The notes: generated by a model from the letters alone, not told the origin. DNA of 64,000 nucleotides from Dactylosporangium vinaceum (GCF_019904175.1 NZ_CP061913.1:3782001-3846000), one strand, 5' to 3'; shown: positions 51,841 through 61,350, counted from the stretch's first letter. Translations and numbers: made by a program.

Positions 51841-53988
51841 ATGTCCCGACACGCCGCACCCCGGCCGCCGAAAGCACACTGGCTGCTGCTCGTATTCGGC
51901 GGCCTCGTCCTGCTGGCCGAGTTGTTCCTCAACGGCGCCGTGACCAACGCGCACGGCGAAGCGATGAGCAGACCAGGCCCGACCGGCGGCACCGATGCAG
52001 CCGGGGCCCAGGTCCGGAGCATGGCCGGAGCCGGCCCGGTGCTACGGGTCGCCGCCGACGGTACCGTCCAGCGGGCGGCGATGCCGGCCGGTACGGTGGC
52101 GTTGACCTTCGACGACGGGCCGGATCCGCGGTGGACGCCGCAGATCCTCGACGCACTGAGGGCCCAGCACGCCCACGCGACATTTTTCGTGATCGGATCG
52201 AAGGTGAACCAGTATCCGGATCTCGTGCGGCGCATCGTCGCCGAAGGCCACGAGGTCGGCGTGCACACCTTCACCCACACCGAACTGGCGGTGGCACCGG
52301 CGTGGCGCCGCCGGCTCGAGCTCAGCCTGACCCAGAACGCGATCGCCGCGGCGACCGGCCGGACGACCCGGCTGATGCGGCCCCCGTACTCCTCGACGCC
52401 CGATGCGCTGACCACCGCCGACTTCGCCGCGTTGCGCACGGTCGCGGCCGAGGGGTACCTGGCGGTGCTCACCGACCGCGACACCGGCGACTGGCGCCGG
52501 CCCGGTGTCGAGGCAATCGTCGCGGCGGCCGGACCGCGGACCGACGGCGGGGCTATGGTCATGTTCCACGACGGCGGCGGCGACCGCTCGCAGACGGTGG
52601 CAGCGGTACAGCGGCTGCTGGCCGGGCCGGCCGGCGTCCGCTTCATCACCGTTTCGGCCGGTCTCGGCCTGGCGCCGCCGCCCACCGCGTCCTTCAGCGT
52701 CACCGCCCGTGGCCTCGCGCTGCGCTGGAGCCAGACCGCCGCCGCGTGGATCGACGGGTGGATGTGGTGGCTGCTGGTGCTGGGCAGCGGGCTGGCCGTG
52801 CTGCGCCTCCTGGTGCAGCTGCCGGCCGCCGGCCTCCACGCGCGGCGGCAACGGCGCACGGCGCCCCGGTTGGGATACCTGGGGCCGGTGACGGTGATCG
52901 TGCCGGCGTTCAACGAAGCCGCGAACATTGCCGCCACGGTCCGGTCCCTGCTGGCCAACGACTATCCCGCGCTGGATGTCATCGTCGTGGACGACGGGTC
53001 GACCGACGCCACCTCCGCCGTCGTGCGCGGGCTGGGGCTGCCCGGTGTGCGGCTGATCCGGCAGGCGAACGCCGGCAAGCCAGCGGCGCTGAACACCGGC
53101 ATTGCCGCGGCCCGGGGCGATCTGCTCGTCCTCGTCGACGGCGACACGGTCTTCGCGCCCGACGCGGTCGGGCAGCTGGTCCAACCGTTCGAGGACCCGA
53201 AGATCGGCGCGAGCAGCGGCAACACGAAGGTCGCCAACCGCCGCGGGCTGCTCGGCCGGTGGCAGCACCTGGAGTACGTGGTCGGGTTCAACCTGGACCG
53301 CCGCATGTTCGACCTCGGCCGGTGCATGCCGACCATCCCGGGCGCGATCGGGGCGTTCCGGCGGTCGGCCCTCGCCGACGCCGGGGGTGTGCCGGCTGAC
53401 ACCCTGGCCGAGGACACCGACCTCACGATGGCGGTCCTGCGCGCGGGGTGGCGCGTCGTGTATGCCGACCGGGCGATCGCATGGACCGAGGCGCCGGCCT
53501 CCATGCGCCAGCTGTGGCGGCAGCGGTACCGCTGGTGTTACGGCACCATGCAGGCGATGTGGAAGCACCGGCGGGCCCTGCTCGAGCGCGGCGGTGCCGG
53601 GCGGCTCGGCCGGCGGGGGCTGGTGTATCTGCTGTTGTTCCAGGTGCTGCTCCCGCTGTGCGCGCCCCTCGTCGACGTGTACGCGATCTACGGCCTGTGC
53701 GTCCTGCCGCCGGCCCAGGTCGCCGGCGTGTGGTGCGGTTTCACCGCGCTGCAGGTGCTGACCACGGCGTTCGCGCTCCGGCTCGACCGGGAGCCCTGGG
53801 CTCCGCTGTGGAGCGTCCCGCTGCAGCAGATCGTGTACCGGCAGCTGCTCTACCTGGTGACCGTGCAGTCGGCCGTGGCCGCGCTGCTCGGCGGCCGGCA
53901 ACGGTGGCAGGCGATGGCCCGGGCCGGCCTGGCGGATCCGATGCGGCACACGACCGCCGGGCAGCCGGCGCCGGCGGTGCGCCGATGA
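51841..53988 (+). CDS. Polysaccharide deacetylase fused to glycosyltransferase family 2
   Basis: The 715-residue membrane protein has an N-terminal helix, then a CE4 deacetylase domain (about 75-270): ALTFDDGPDPRWTP, HTFTHTE, RPPYSSTPDA. A transmembrane helix leads to a GT2 domain (about 345-560): VIVPAFNEAANIAATVRSLL, VVDDGSTDATS, LVDGDTVF, AEDTDLTMAVLRAG and QRYRWCYG. C-terminal helices follow. The GT2 part is like PgaC/cellulose-synthase-type processive enzymes. It likely synthesises and deacetylates an exopolysaccharide. Its stop overlaps the sigma-factor start (ATGA), linking it to regulation. Confidence 0.92.
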   Translation: MSRHAAPRPPKAHWLLLVFGGLVLLAELFLNGAVTNAHGEAMSRPGPTGGTDAAGAQVRSMAGAGPVLRVAADGTVQRAAMPAGTVALTFDDGPDPRWTPQILDALRAQHAHATFFVIGSKVNQYPDLVRRIVAEGHEVGVHTFTHTELAVAPAWRRRLELSLTQNAIAAATGRTTRLMRPPYSSTPDALTTADFAALRTVAAEGYLAVLTDRDTGDWRRPGVEAIVAAAGPRTDGGAMVMFHDGGGDRSQTVAAVQRLLAGPAGVRFITVSAGLGLAPPPTASFSVTARGLALRWSQTAAAWIDGWMWWLLVLGSGLAVLRLLVQLPAAGLHARRQRRTAPRLGYLGPVTVIVPAFNEAANIAATVRSLLANDYPALDVIVVDDGSTDATSAVVRGLGLPGVRLIRQANAGKPAALNTGIAAARGDLLVLVDGDTVFAPDAVGQLVQPFEDPKIGASSGNTKVANRRGLLGRWQHLEYVVGFNLDRRMFDLGRCMPTIPGAIGAFRRSALADAGGVPADTLAEDTDLTMAVLRAGWRVVYADRAIAWTEAPASMRQLWRQRYRWCYGTMQAMWKHRRALLERGGAGRLGRRGLVYLLLFQVLLPLCAPLVDVYAIYGLCVLPPAQVAGVWCGFTALQVLTTAFALRLDREPWAPLWSVPLQQIVYRQLLYLVTVQSAVAALLGGRQRWQAMARAGLADPMRHTTAGQPAPAVRR

Positions 53989-54701
53989 CCGTACTGTTTT
54001 CACCCGGCAGCACCCAAGCGGCGTACCGGCGCAATCCGGCGCACGACACTGCCGTGGCCACAGCGCCCCAGCGACGTACGACAGGAACCGTGCCCTTGCC
54101 AGACGAAGACCTCACGCCGGCGATCCGGGCCGCGGCCGGTGGCGACGCGGCCGGCTTCACGATCGTGTGGCGAGCGCTGCAACCGGCGGTCCTGCGCTAT
54201 CTGCACGTCGTGTGCGGCGACGCCGCCGACGACGTCGCCTCCGAGACCTGGCTGCAGGTGAGCCGGGACCTGCCCATGTTCCGCGGCGACGCCACGGCGT
54301 TCCGGGTATGGCTGTTCCGCATCGCCCGGCACCGCGGCATCGACGAGAACCGCCGGGCCTGGCGGCGCCGGGAAGAGCCGCGCGACACGGTCGAGCCGCC
54401 GGACGGCGGCGACACCGTCCACGACGTGGTGCTCGACGTCATCGAACGGTTCGGCACCGAATGGGCGCTGGGCCTGATCAACACCCTGCCCCCGGACCAG
54501 GCCGAGGCGGTCATGCTGCGCGTCGTCGCCGGGCTCGACGTCGCCGGCACCGCCAAGGTCCTGGGCAAACGACCGGGCGCGGTACGGGTCGCCGCCATGC
54601 GTGGGCTGCGCCGCCTTGCCGCGCATCCGCAGGTGCGATCGGCCCGGTCCGCGCAGGCCGAGCCGCCGACCGGCGCTCTCGGGGGTGACTGCGATGCGTG
54701 A
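53985..54701 (+). CDS. ECF-type RNA polymerase sigma factor
   Basis: The 238-residue protein has sigma-70 region 2 (ALQPAVLRYLHVVCGDAADD, ASETWLQVSRDLPMFRGDAT, FRVWLFRIARHRGIDENRRA) and region 4 (LPPDQAEAVMLRVVAGLDVA and AKVLGKRPGAVRVAAMRGLR). The first 40 residues are extra. ATG 53985 overlaps the previous stop. It overlaps the next gene by eight bases, so it is coupled to a membrane partner that may act as its anti-sigma factor. Confidence 0.93.
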   Translation: MTVLFSPGSTQAAYRRNPAHDTAVATAPQRRTTGTVPLPDEDLTPAIRAAAGGDAAGFTIVWRALQPAVLRYLHVVCGDAADDVASETWLQVSRDLPMFRGDATAFRVWLFRIARHRGIDENRRAWRRREEPRDTVEPPDGGDTVHDVVLDVIERFGTEWALGLINTLPPDQAEAVMLRVVAGLDVAGTAKVLGKRPGAVRVAAMRGLRRLAAHPQVRSARSAQAEPPTGALGGDCDA

Positions 54702-55413
54702 CCGTCTGAGCCGACCGCCCGACGACGGCCACGACGAGATCGGCCGGGACGCGGCCGAGCGGCTACTCCGCGGCGGCTCGGGCGACGTCCCGGACGAGGC
54801 CGCCGTCGCGGCCCTGCTGCGAGCCGCGGCCGGCCCGGCCCTCCCGCAGGAACTCGTCGCCGAACACGCGGCGGTCGCCGCGTTCACCGAAGCGTTCCGG
54901 ACCCGTTCCGCAGCCGGCGGAGGGCGTCCCCGCTCCGGCAAGCGGCTCGCCGCGGCGACGGCGGCCGCGCTCGCCGGGCTGCTGATCGGCGGCACCGCCT
55001 ACGCGGCGGGCACCGGTCGGCTCCCCGACGCGCTGCAGGCCACCATCGACCATCTGCTGCCGGGCGCCAACGCCCCGTCCCCCGCCGGGTCGGCGGCGAC
55101 CCGGGAATCAAGGTCCGCAGCGGACCCCGCGACCGCCTTCCCCGCGCCGCCGTCCGGCCCGGCCGACCCGGCGCAGCTGGCCGCCTTTTGCCGTTCCTGG
55201 CTGGCATTCCAGACCGACCCGAACGCGGGACCGGTCACCGCCGACGTGCGGCGCGCGCTTGCCCAGGCAGCGGGCAGCGAGCGGGCGATCGACGCCTACT
55301 GCCACCGGCTGCTCGACCCGCCGGCCGCGACGACCGCGACGACGGTCAAACCCGGCAATCCCGCGCCGGGCGGAGGCAAGCCGAGCCATCCGCCGAAGCC
55401 GACGCACAAGTGA
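54694..55413 (+). CDS. Probable membrane anti-sigma partner
   Basis: From ATG 54694 the 239-residue protein has a cytoplasmic N-terminus of about 85 residues (DAAERLLRGGSGDVPDEAAV, AALLRAAAGPALPQELVAEH), one transmembrane helix (LAAATAAALAGLLIGGTAYA), then an outer domain and a Pro/Gly/Lys-rich tail ending in PPKPTHK. It lacks the zinc anti-sigma HxxxCxxC motif. Its position overlapping the sigma gene is the main evidence for the role. The outer tail resembles that of the small protein at 51427. Confidence 0.8.
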   Translation: MRDRLSRPPDDGHDEIGRDAAERLLRGGSGDVPDEAAVAALLRAAAGPALPQELVAEHAAVAAFTEAFRTRSAAGGGRPRSGKRLAAATAAALAGLLIGGTAYAAGTGRLPDALQATIDHLLPGANAPSPAGSAATRESRSAADPATAFPAPPSGPADPAQLAAFCRSWLAFQTDPNAGPVTADVRRALAQAAGSERAIDAYCHRLLDPPAATTATTVKPGNPAPGGGKPSHPPKPTHK

Positions 55414-55551
55414 TCACGGTCAACCGTGCGGCGCTGGTCGATGAGGAGGCCGGCGGTGCGGCGCCTGGTCCGTTACGCGCGCCGCCGGTAACGCGCCCTG
55501 GGGCTGTGCCGCCACTTCGTCTGTACCCCGACGTAAGGAGATGAACGTATC

Positions 55552-56568
55552 GTGATGCGACGAAGCCTCGCGCTGACCGCGGTCGCGCTCGTGGCCGCCC
55601 TGATCCCGGCAACCCGGGCGGGGGCGGCCGTCACCTCCGCCCAGGCAACCGTCTTCGCTCCCAGCCCGGTCCAGACGCTCGGGCGGCAGGACCTCACCGA
55701 CGCCAAGGACGCGGACCTGCCGGTGTTCGCCGCAGCGTACCGCCGCGTGACCCTGACCGATCTGGACGGCTCCGGCGCGCTGGCCGGCCGGTACGTGGCG
55801 GTCAAGAGCGCCACCGGCAAAGCCGCGACCCTGGTCGACGGCGCCTTCCCGGCCTGGCACCGCGACTCGGACCAGTTCGAGCAGGTGATGGGCTACTACT
55901 GGGTCACCACTGCCCAGCTCTACCTGCAGCACCTGGGTTTCGGTTCGAATCTTCGCCCGGTTAACCAGCGCCAGATCGAGCTGCGCATCGACCAGTACGG
56001 CGGCGACAACTCGTTCTTCCGCGACGACAAGGCGAACATCACCCTGGGCAAGGGCGGCGTCGACGACGGCGAGGACGCCGAGGTGATCGTCCACGAGTAC
56101 GGCCATTCGGTGCAGGACGGCCAAGTCCCCGGCTTCGGCACCACCCTGGAGTCCGGCGCGATCGGCGAGGCGTTCGGCGACTACCTCGCCGTCGCCGTCA
56201 CCAGCTGGGCGACCGGCGCGCCGACGCTGACCCCGGAGGCGTGCGTCGCCGACTGGGACTCCACGTCGTACACCAGCACCACGCCGCACTGCCTGCGCCG
56301 CCTCGACGGCAACAAGCACTACCCGGCAGACGTCATCGGCGAGGTGCACGCCGACGGCGAGATCTGGTCGCGGGCCCTCTGGGACATCCGCGGCGCGCTC
56401 GGCGACACCCATGCCACGACGCTCATCGTCGAGGCGCAGTTCGCCTTCGCCGCGGAAACGACGTTCGCGGCGGCGGCCCGGGCCACGGTCGATGCCGCCC
56501 AGCGGCTCTACGGTGCCACGGCCGCCGCGGCCGCGCGCTCGGCCTTCACCGCCCGCGGGCTGCTGTAG
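55552..56568 (+). CDS. Secreted zinc metallopeptidase (M36/fungalysin-like)
   Basis: The 338-residue protein has a Sec signal (MMRRSLALTAVALVAALIPA, cleavage near RAGAA). The catalytic helix is VIVHEYGHSVQDGQ (HEYGH at about 182-186), and the third ligand Glu lies in GAIGEAFGDYLAVAV, an M36 pattern. A Cys pair (EACVADWD, TPHCLRRLD) may form a disulfide. It is compact compared with fungal enzymes, and no propeptide domain is evident. GGAG lies ahead of GTG 55552; a following ATG at 55555 is equivalent. Confidence 0.87.
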   Translation: MMRRSLALTAVALVAALIPATRAGAAVTSAQATVFAPSPVQTLGRQDLTDAKDADLPVFAAAYRRVTLTDLDGSGALAGRYVAVKSATGKAATLVDGAFPAWHRDSDQFEQVMGYYWVTTAQLYLQHLGFGSNLRPVNQRQIELRIDQYGGDNSFFRDDKANITLGKGGVDDGEDAEVIVHEYGHSVQDGQVPGFGTTLESGAIGEAFGDYLAVAVTSWATGAPTLTPEACVADWDSTSYTSTTPHCLRRLDGNKHYPADVIGEVHADGEIWSRALWDIRGALGDTHATTLIVEAQFAFAAETTFAAAARATVDAAQRLYGATAAAAARSAFTARGLL

Positions 56569-56777
56569 GCCGGCACCGTTGCGGGCCGGGCGGCCGGACG
56601 CCAGGGCCGGCCGGTGCTACGGCTCGCGGGACGACAACGGCTGCACCAGCGTCACATCCGCTATCGCCCGCATTGTTCCAGAATGGATTGCCCTGGTTCG
56701 GAGTGAATGCGGCAGGAAGCCGCAGATGTTCTCGGCGACGACGGTGCGGGAGCCGGCGAGGCGAACGACGGCCAGGT

Positions 56778-57850
56778 GTCGTGGACGCCGCCGTTGGCTC
56801 AGCCCTCGCCGAGCCGGTTGAGCCAGCGTGTGATGCTCGCTCGGCGGGCTCGGCTGTCGATCGGCTCGGCGCCGATTCGCAGCGCCTGCTTCCGGTCCGG
56901 CTGGTCGATGAGCAGCTGCTGGACTGGGCCGCATCGTTCGGTGCCAAACGGTTCGTCTTCGCCATCGAGGGCACCGGCTCCTACGGCGCCGGGCTGACCT
57001 CCGCCGTCCGCCGCCGCGATATCGGCGTGATCGAGGTTCTACGCACTGACCGGCGCGACCGCCGGCCGCGCGGCAAGAGCGACACCATCGACGCGGAGAA
57101 CGCGGCCCGCGCGGTGCTCAACGGCGACGCGACCGCGGTCCCCAAGACCAACGGCGGCGTGGTCGAGATGCTCCGCCAGATCAAGGTGGCCAAAGACGTG
57201 GCGGTCAAGGCCCGCACCGCCACCATGATCACGCTCAAGGCCCTCATCGTCACCGCGAGGCCGGAACTGCGCGAGCAACTGCAGCCGCTGTCGAAGATGG
57301 CCCTGATCCAGCGGTGCGCCAGCCTGCGCCCCGGGGACATCGACACCGTCACCGCAGCCACCAAACACGCCCTGCGCTCCCTCGCCCGGCGCTGGCAGTA
57401 CCTCAACGACGAGATCAGAACCCACGGGGCGCTGCTGGCCCAGCTCACCGCACAGCACGTCCCGCAACTCGTCGCCGCGTTCGGCGTCGGCGCGGACACC
57501 GCCGCCGAGATGCTCATCGTCGCCGGCGACAACATCGACCGCGTCCGCTCCGAACCAGCCTGGGCCCGGCTCTGCGGCGTCGCACCGGTCCCAGCCTCCT
57601 CCGGGCTCACCAACCGCCACCGGCTCAACCGCGGCGGGCACCGCCAAGCCAACGCCGCGCTCGCCCGAGCCGTCATCGTCCGCATGCAACACCACCAGCC
57701 CACCGCGCCTACGTCGCCCGCCGCACCACCGAAGGCAAGACCAAAGCCGAGATCATCCGCTGCCTCAAACGACTCCTCGCCCGTGAAATCTGGGCCCTGC
57801 TACGACCCCTCCGCAACACCGCACCCGCAATTTGACACATATAGGAGCGT
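56778..57850 (+). pseudogene. IS110-family transposase (copy 2), 5'-truncated and frameshifted
   Basis: From about 56778 the frame reads VVDAAVGSALAEPVEPA, AKRFVFAIEGTGSYGAGLTS and RRPRGKSDTIDAENAARAVL (N-terminal RuvC-like domain with Glu and Asp), then VAAFGVGADTAAEMLIVAGD and PVPASSGLTNRHRLNRGGHR (Transposase_20 domain with the Ser region). The extreme N-terminus carrying the first catalytic Asp is missing. A one-base deletion near 57703 separates HHQPT from AYVARRTTEGKTKAEIIRCL; the true end is TGA 57833-57835. The element border is near 57850. It is not active as read. Confidence 0.8.
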
Positions 57851-58085
57851 CAACGCGCTGATGGAAACCTTCTGGTCCACGTTGAAGATCGAACTGGTCT
57901 ACCGCATGAGCCGGCGGACCCGTGACGAGGCCGAGAACGCGATCTTCGAATACATCGACGGCTGGTACAACACCCGCCGCATCCAACGCGAACTCGGCTA
58001 CCAAAGTCCAGACGAATACGAGACCGCCTGGCACGCCCAGAACGAGCCAGATAACCTCACCCCTGTCCCGACCGGAGGCAGGTAA
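57851..58085 (+). mobile_element. IS3-family transposase (orfB) 3' fragment, copy 2
   Basis: After the IS110 end the reading is NALMETFWSTLKIELVYRMS, then DEAENAIFEYIDGWYNTRRI and QRELGYQSPDEYETAWHAQN to a stop at 58085. This is the end of an IS3-family (IS51-like) transposase from just before the catalytic Glu. It is clearly different from the IS3 fragment at 45957, yet begins at the same codons. The N-terminal two thirds are absent. Confidence 0.8.
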
Positions 58086-58190
58086 CCACCACTCCATCAA
58101 AGCGGGGGAAGCTCACAGTGTGCCTGGCGCACCACCAGTACAGGCAGCAGAACGTTGGCCGAGAACCAGCGGTCCACTATCCACCGATCT

Positions 58191-58985
58191 TCATGTCACG
58201 CGGAACACCGGCCACCCGATCTCTGTGCGCCAGGCGGCCGGATCGCCCGTGTCCCGGGGCCCGACGCGGTAGACCTCCCGTACCGGTCCGGCCACCGACA
58301 TCGCGTTCGCCACGACCCAGGTACCGAGCTCACCGTAGGTGACGTCAGCGTCGTCGTGCTCGCCGACGTGGGTGGTCACCGCCAATTCTGCAGCGGGCAG
58401 GGTCACGGGGTGCACCCGCCCGGTACGAGGCGGCGCGGCCGTTGGCAGGTAGACCAGCACCTGACCGCGGCCCTGCTCGAACAGGGAGTTCTCGTAGTGG
58501 CCACCCGGCGGCCCGGTCGCTGCGTCGCCGACGGCCGCCTCGAGCTCAGCCATCGCGCCCGCGAACCAGGCTCCGACGTCGTCGTGGCCGACCTCGGCCG
58601 TCACCGCCGCGACCGTGCGGGCGGGCTCGGCGCGCAGCTTGACCTCGAGTGGGGTGGGGTCGGGCCGCAGCAGGCGGCGCAGGGCCGTGACCGCGGACCG
58701 GGTGCGGTCGAGCTGGGCCTCCAGGCGTTGGAGGTGATCCGCGACCAGGGCCGCGCGACCACTGGGGTCGGCGGTCCGCAGGATCGCCTGCACGTCGCTC
58801 AGGGGGACGTCGAGCTCGCGGAGGCGGCTGATGACCTGCGCGGTCGGGATCTGCTCGACGGCGTAGTAGCGGTAGCCGGTGCTTTTGTCGACCACGGCCG
58901 GTTCCAGCAGCTCTCCTTTGTGGTAGCGGCGCAGGGTCCGCACGCTCAGGTGGGTCAGGCGTGAAAACTCCACGATGGTCAGCAC
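58191..58985 (-). CDS. MerR-family regulator with GyrI-like effector domain
   Basis: From GTG 58985 the 264-residue protein has an N-terminal MerR helix-turn-helix (VEFSRLTHLSVRTLRRYHKG, STGYRYYAVEQI), a coiled coil (LQRLEAQLDRTRSAVTALRR) and a C-terminal effector-binding domain of the GyrI/AraC-binding type (VAAVTAEVGHDDVGAWFAGA, RVHPVTLPAAELAVTTHVGE, REVYRVGP). The promoter with a 19-bp spacer containing a dyad lies immediately upstream, as expected for autoregulation. It is divergent from the SnoaL-SDR-esterase genes and probably controls them. Confidence 0.93.
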   Translation of the reverse strand: MLTIVEFSRLTHLSVRTLRRYHKGELLEPAVVDKSTGYRYYAVEQIPTAQVISRLRELDVPLSDVQAILRTADPSGRAALVADHLQRLEAQLDRTRSAVTALRRLLRPDPTPLEVKLRAEPARTVAAVTAEVGHDDVGAWFAGAMAELEAAVGDAATGPPGGHYENSLFEQGRGQVLVYLPTAAPPRTGRVHPVTLPAAELAVTTHVGEHDDADVTYGELGTWVVANAMSVAGPVREVYRVGPRDTGDPAAWRTEIGWPVFRVT

Positions 58986-58991
58986 GCAACC

Positions 58992-59022
58992 AGTATGGAG
59001 GCTCCCCCTGGGGGAGGGTCCA
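58992..59022 (-). promoter_or_regulatory. MerR-type promoter with 19-bp spacer and dyad
   Basis: On the minus strand TGGACC (59017-59022) and CATACT (58992-58997) form -35 and -10 elements separated by 19 bp, the long spacer characteristic of MerR-activated promoters. The spacer contains the perfect inverted repeat CTCCCCC-T-GGGGGAG (59002-59016). The divergent genes begin about 42 bases away and may share the site. Confidence 0.72.
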
Positions 59023-59063
59023 GCGCTTGACCCTCCCGCATCGCGATGCTCCACGGTGACGAC

Positions 59064-59423
59064 ATGACTGACAACGACCTCCGGTCCGACGCCCTTCCGA
59101 CCACCGTCCGCGGCTTCCTCGCGGCCAGCACCGTGCACGACGCCGACAGGGCCTCCTCGTTCCTCGTCGAGGACATCGTGGTCGTCGACCAGGCCGAGAC
59201 CTTCCGCGGCCGCGGCGAGGTTTACGCCTTCCTGCGCGACGCCGGCGCCGAGTTCGAGTACACCACCGAGCAGATTGGCGCCCGCCGCGTCGACGACGAC
59301 CACTGGGTGGTGACCCTGCGCCTCGAGGGGACCTTCCCGGGCGGCGTCGCCGAGTTGGACTACCGCTTCACGCTCCGCGGCGACCTGGTGAGCGAGCTCG
59401 TCATCGCCAACCACGAGGCCTAA
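59064..59423 (+). CDS. SnoaL-like (NTF2-fold) protein
   Basis: The 119-residue protein starts at ATG 59064 ([20 protein letters not shown]). It is a single NTF2-like cone: [60 protein letters not shown]. Such proteins act as isomerases, hydrolases or ligand binders. It is the first gene after the divergent MerR and is followed by an SDR and an esterase, suggesting a catabolic or detoxification operon for a small organic molecule. Confidence 0.87.
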   Translation: MTDNDLRSDALPTTVRGFLAASTVHDADRASSFLVEDIVVVDQAETFRGRGEVYAFLRDAGAEFEYTTEQIGARRVDDDHWVVTLRLEGTFPGGVAELDYRFTLRGDLVSELVIANHEA

Positions 59424-59469
59424 GCCAGGCCGCACACCACCGAACCGTCAGAGGGAAGAGAGACAGAGA

Positions 59470-60258
59470 ATGTCCAGCAACGAACGTGACCGCCTCGACG
59501 GGCGGCGGGCGCTCGTCACGGGCGGGTCGAAGGGGTCGGGCAAGGCCGTAGTCGCACGCCTGCGGGAGATGGGCGCCGACGTGTGGACCACGGCTCGGAC
59601 GATGCCCGACGAGTACGACCGCCCCGACCGGTTCATCGCGGCGGACACGTCGACCGTCGAGGGCGCCGCGCTTGTGGCGGGTCGCCTCGCCGAGGCCGGC
59701 GGCGCGCTCGACGTCCTCGTGCACGTCGTCGGGGGCGCCTCGACGCCGGCCGGTGGGTTCGCGGTCATCACCGAGGAGCAGTGGCTGACCGAACTGAACC
59801 TGAACCTCCTGGGTGCGGTGCGCCTCGACCGGGCGCTCCTGCCGGCGATGGTGGAGTCGGGGTCGGGCGTGGTGCTGCACTTCACCTCGATCCAGCGGGA
59901 GCTGCCGCAGTACGACGCGTCCCTGGCGTACGCGGCGGCCAAGGCGGCGCTACGCACGTACAGCAAGGGCCTCGCCAACGAACTCGCACCGCGCGGGGTG
60001 CGGGTCAACGCGATCAGCCCCGGCGGAATCGAGACCGAGGCCTACGAGCGGTTCGTGGACCGGATCGCCGAGGGCAACGGGCTCACCCGCGAGGCCGCGA
60101 AGCAGACGATCTACGACTCCCTCGGTGGGGTTCCCCTGGGACGGTTCGCGCAGCCCGAGGAGATCGCCGACCTGGTCGGGTTCCTCGTGTCCGACCGCGC
60201 CTCGGCCATCGTGGGCGCCGAGTACGTCATCGACGGCGGCACGGTTCCGACCGTGTGA
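59470..60258 (+). CDS. Short-chain dehydrogenase/reductase
   Basis: The 262-residue oxidoreductase has the Gly-rich NAD(P) motif [23 protein letters not shown], catalytic Ser in [10 protein letters not shown], and YxxxK in [17 protein letters not shown]. The C-terminal [12 protein letters not shown] is the classical SDR ending. The first loop reads GGSKGSG, slightly unusual. The second gene of the operon, 46 bases after the SnoaL gene. Substrate unknown. Confidence 0.93.
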   Translation: MSSNERDRLDGRRALVTGGSKGSGKAVVARLREMGADVWTTARTMPDEYDRPDRFIAADTSTVEGAALVAGRLAEAGGALDVLVHVVGGASTPAGGFAVITEEQWLTELNLNLLGAVRLDRALLPAMVESGSGVVLHFTSIQRELPQYDASLAYAAAKAALRTYSKGLANELAPRGVRVNAISPGGIETEAYERFVDRIAEGNGLTREAAKQTIYDSLGGVPLGRFAQPEEIADLVGFLVSDRASAIVGAEYVIDGGTVPTV

Positions 60259-60336
60259 GCCGACGACGGGGCGGCGTCGAGGACATCGTCGCCGCCTCTC
60301 CGAACTCCCGCAGACACACCAACGACGAGGAACCCG

Positions 60337-61350
60337 ATGACCATGCACGTCACCGAACCGTCCCCCGGCCAGCCGGTCGGACCGCCGCCACCCTTCGATC
60401 CCGAACTCGCCCCCGTCGTGGACCTGCTGACAAGCATCCGCCCTCCGGACGCCTACCGTCCGGACACCATCGTCGAGATGCGCCAGCCCGTGCCCGGCGT
60501 GCCGACCCCAACCGACGACATCCTGTCGCGCGACGGCGCCTACCGCGTGCACGAAAGGACCGTGCCCGGTCGGGATGGCAACCCGGAGATCTCGCTGCTT
60601 GTCTGCCTCCCGCGGCACGTTCCGACGCCGGCTCCGGCGGTCTACTTCATCCACGGCGGCGGGATGATCGTCGGCGACAACCGGTTCGGCCTCCCCGAGG
60701 TGCTGAATCTAGCCGAACCGCTGGGCATGGCGGTGGTCTCGGTCGAGTACCGGCTCGCGCCCGAAACTCCCCACCCGGGTCCCGTCGAGGACAGCTACGC
60801 CGGCCTGCTCTGGCTGTCGGAGCACGCCGACGAGCTTGGCATCGACCCCGAGCGCGTCGTCGTCGCCGGCATGAGCGCCGGCGGCGGACTGGCCGTAGGT
60901 GCCGCCCTCATGGCCCGTGACCTCGGGGGCCCGACGATCGCGGGACAGCTGCTCCTGAGCCCCATGCTCGACGACCGCAACGACTCGCCCTCGGCGCGCC
61001 AGATGCGCGGCCTCGGCATCTGGGACAGCCGCTCCAACGAGACCGGCTGGAACGCGCTCCTCGGCGAGGGCGTGCGCGGGGGGCCGGATGTGTCCCCGTA
61101 CGCCGCGCCGGCCCGCGCCGCGGACCTGTCCGGGCTGCCGCCCACCTTCATCGACGTCGGCTCGGCCGAGACGTTCAGGGACGAGAACGTCGCTTTCGCG
61201 GCCCGCCTGTGGCAGGCCGGCGGCCGCGGGGAGTTGCACGTCTGGCCCGGCGGATTCCACGGGTTCGACGTCGTGGCACCGTCCGCCGCGATCTCCAGGG
61301 ATGCGATCGCTGCCCGCGCGGCCTGGCTACGCCGCCAGTTAGGCAAGTGA
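60337..61350 (+). CDS. Alpha/beta-hydrolase (HSL-type esterase)
   Basis: The 337-residue protein has the hormone-sensitive-lipase family HGGG oxyanion motif (YFIHGGGMIVGDNRFG), nucleophile Ser in VAGMSAGGGLAVGAAL, Asp in TFIDVGSAETFRDENV and His in PGGFHGFD. It has no signal peptide and should be cytoplasmic, cleaving an ester. It is the third gene in line after the MerR-controlled SnoaL and SDR genes. Confidence 0.93.
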   Translation: MTMHVTEPSPGQPVGPPPPFDPELAPVVDLLTSIRPPDAYRPDTIVEMRQPVPGVPTPTDDILSRDGAYRVHERTVPGRDGNPEISLLVCLPRHVPTPAPAVYFIHGGGMIVGDNRFGLPEVLNLAEPLGMAVVSVEYRLAPETPHPGPVEDSYAGLLWLSEHADELGIDPERVVVAGMSAGGGLAVGAALMARDLGGPTIAGQLLLSPMLDDRNDSPSARQMRGLGIWDSRSNETGWNALLGEGVRGGPDVSPYAAPARAADLSGLPPTFIDVGSAETFRDENVAFAARLWQAGGRGELHVWPGGFHGFDVVAPSAAISRDAIAARAAWLRRQLGK

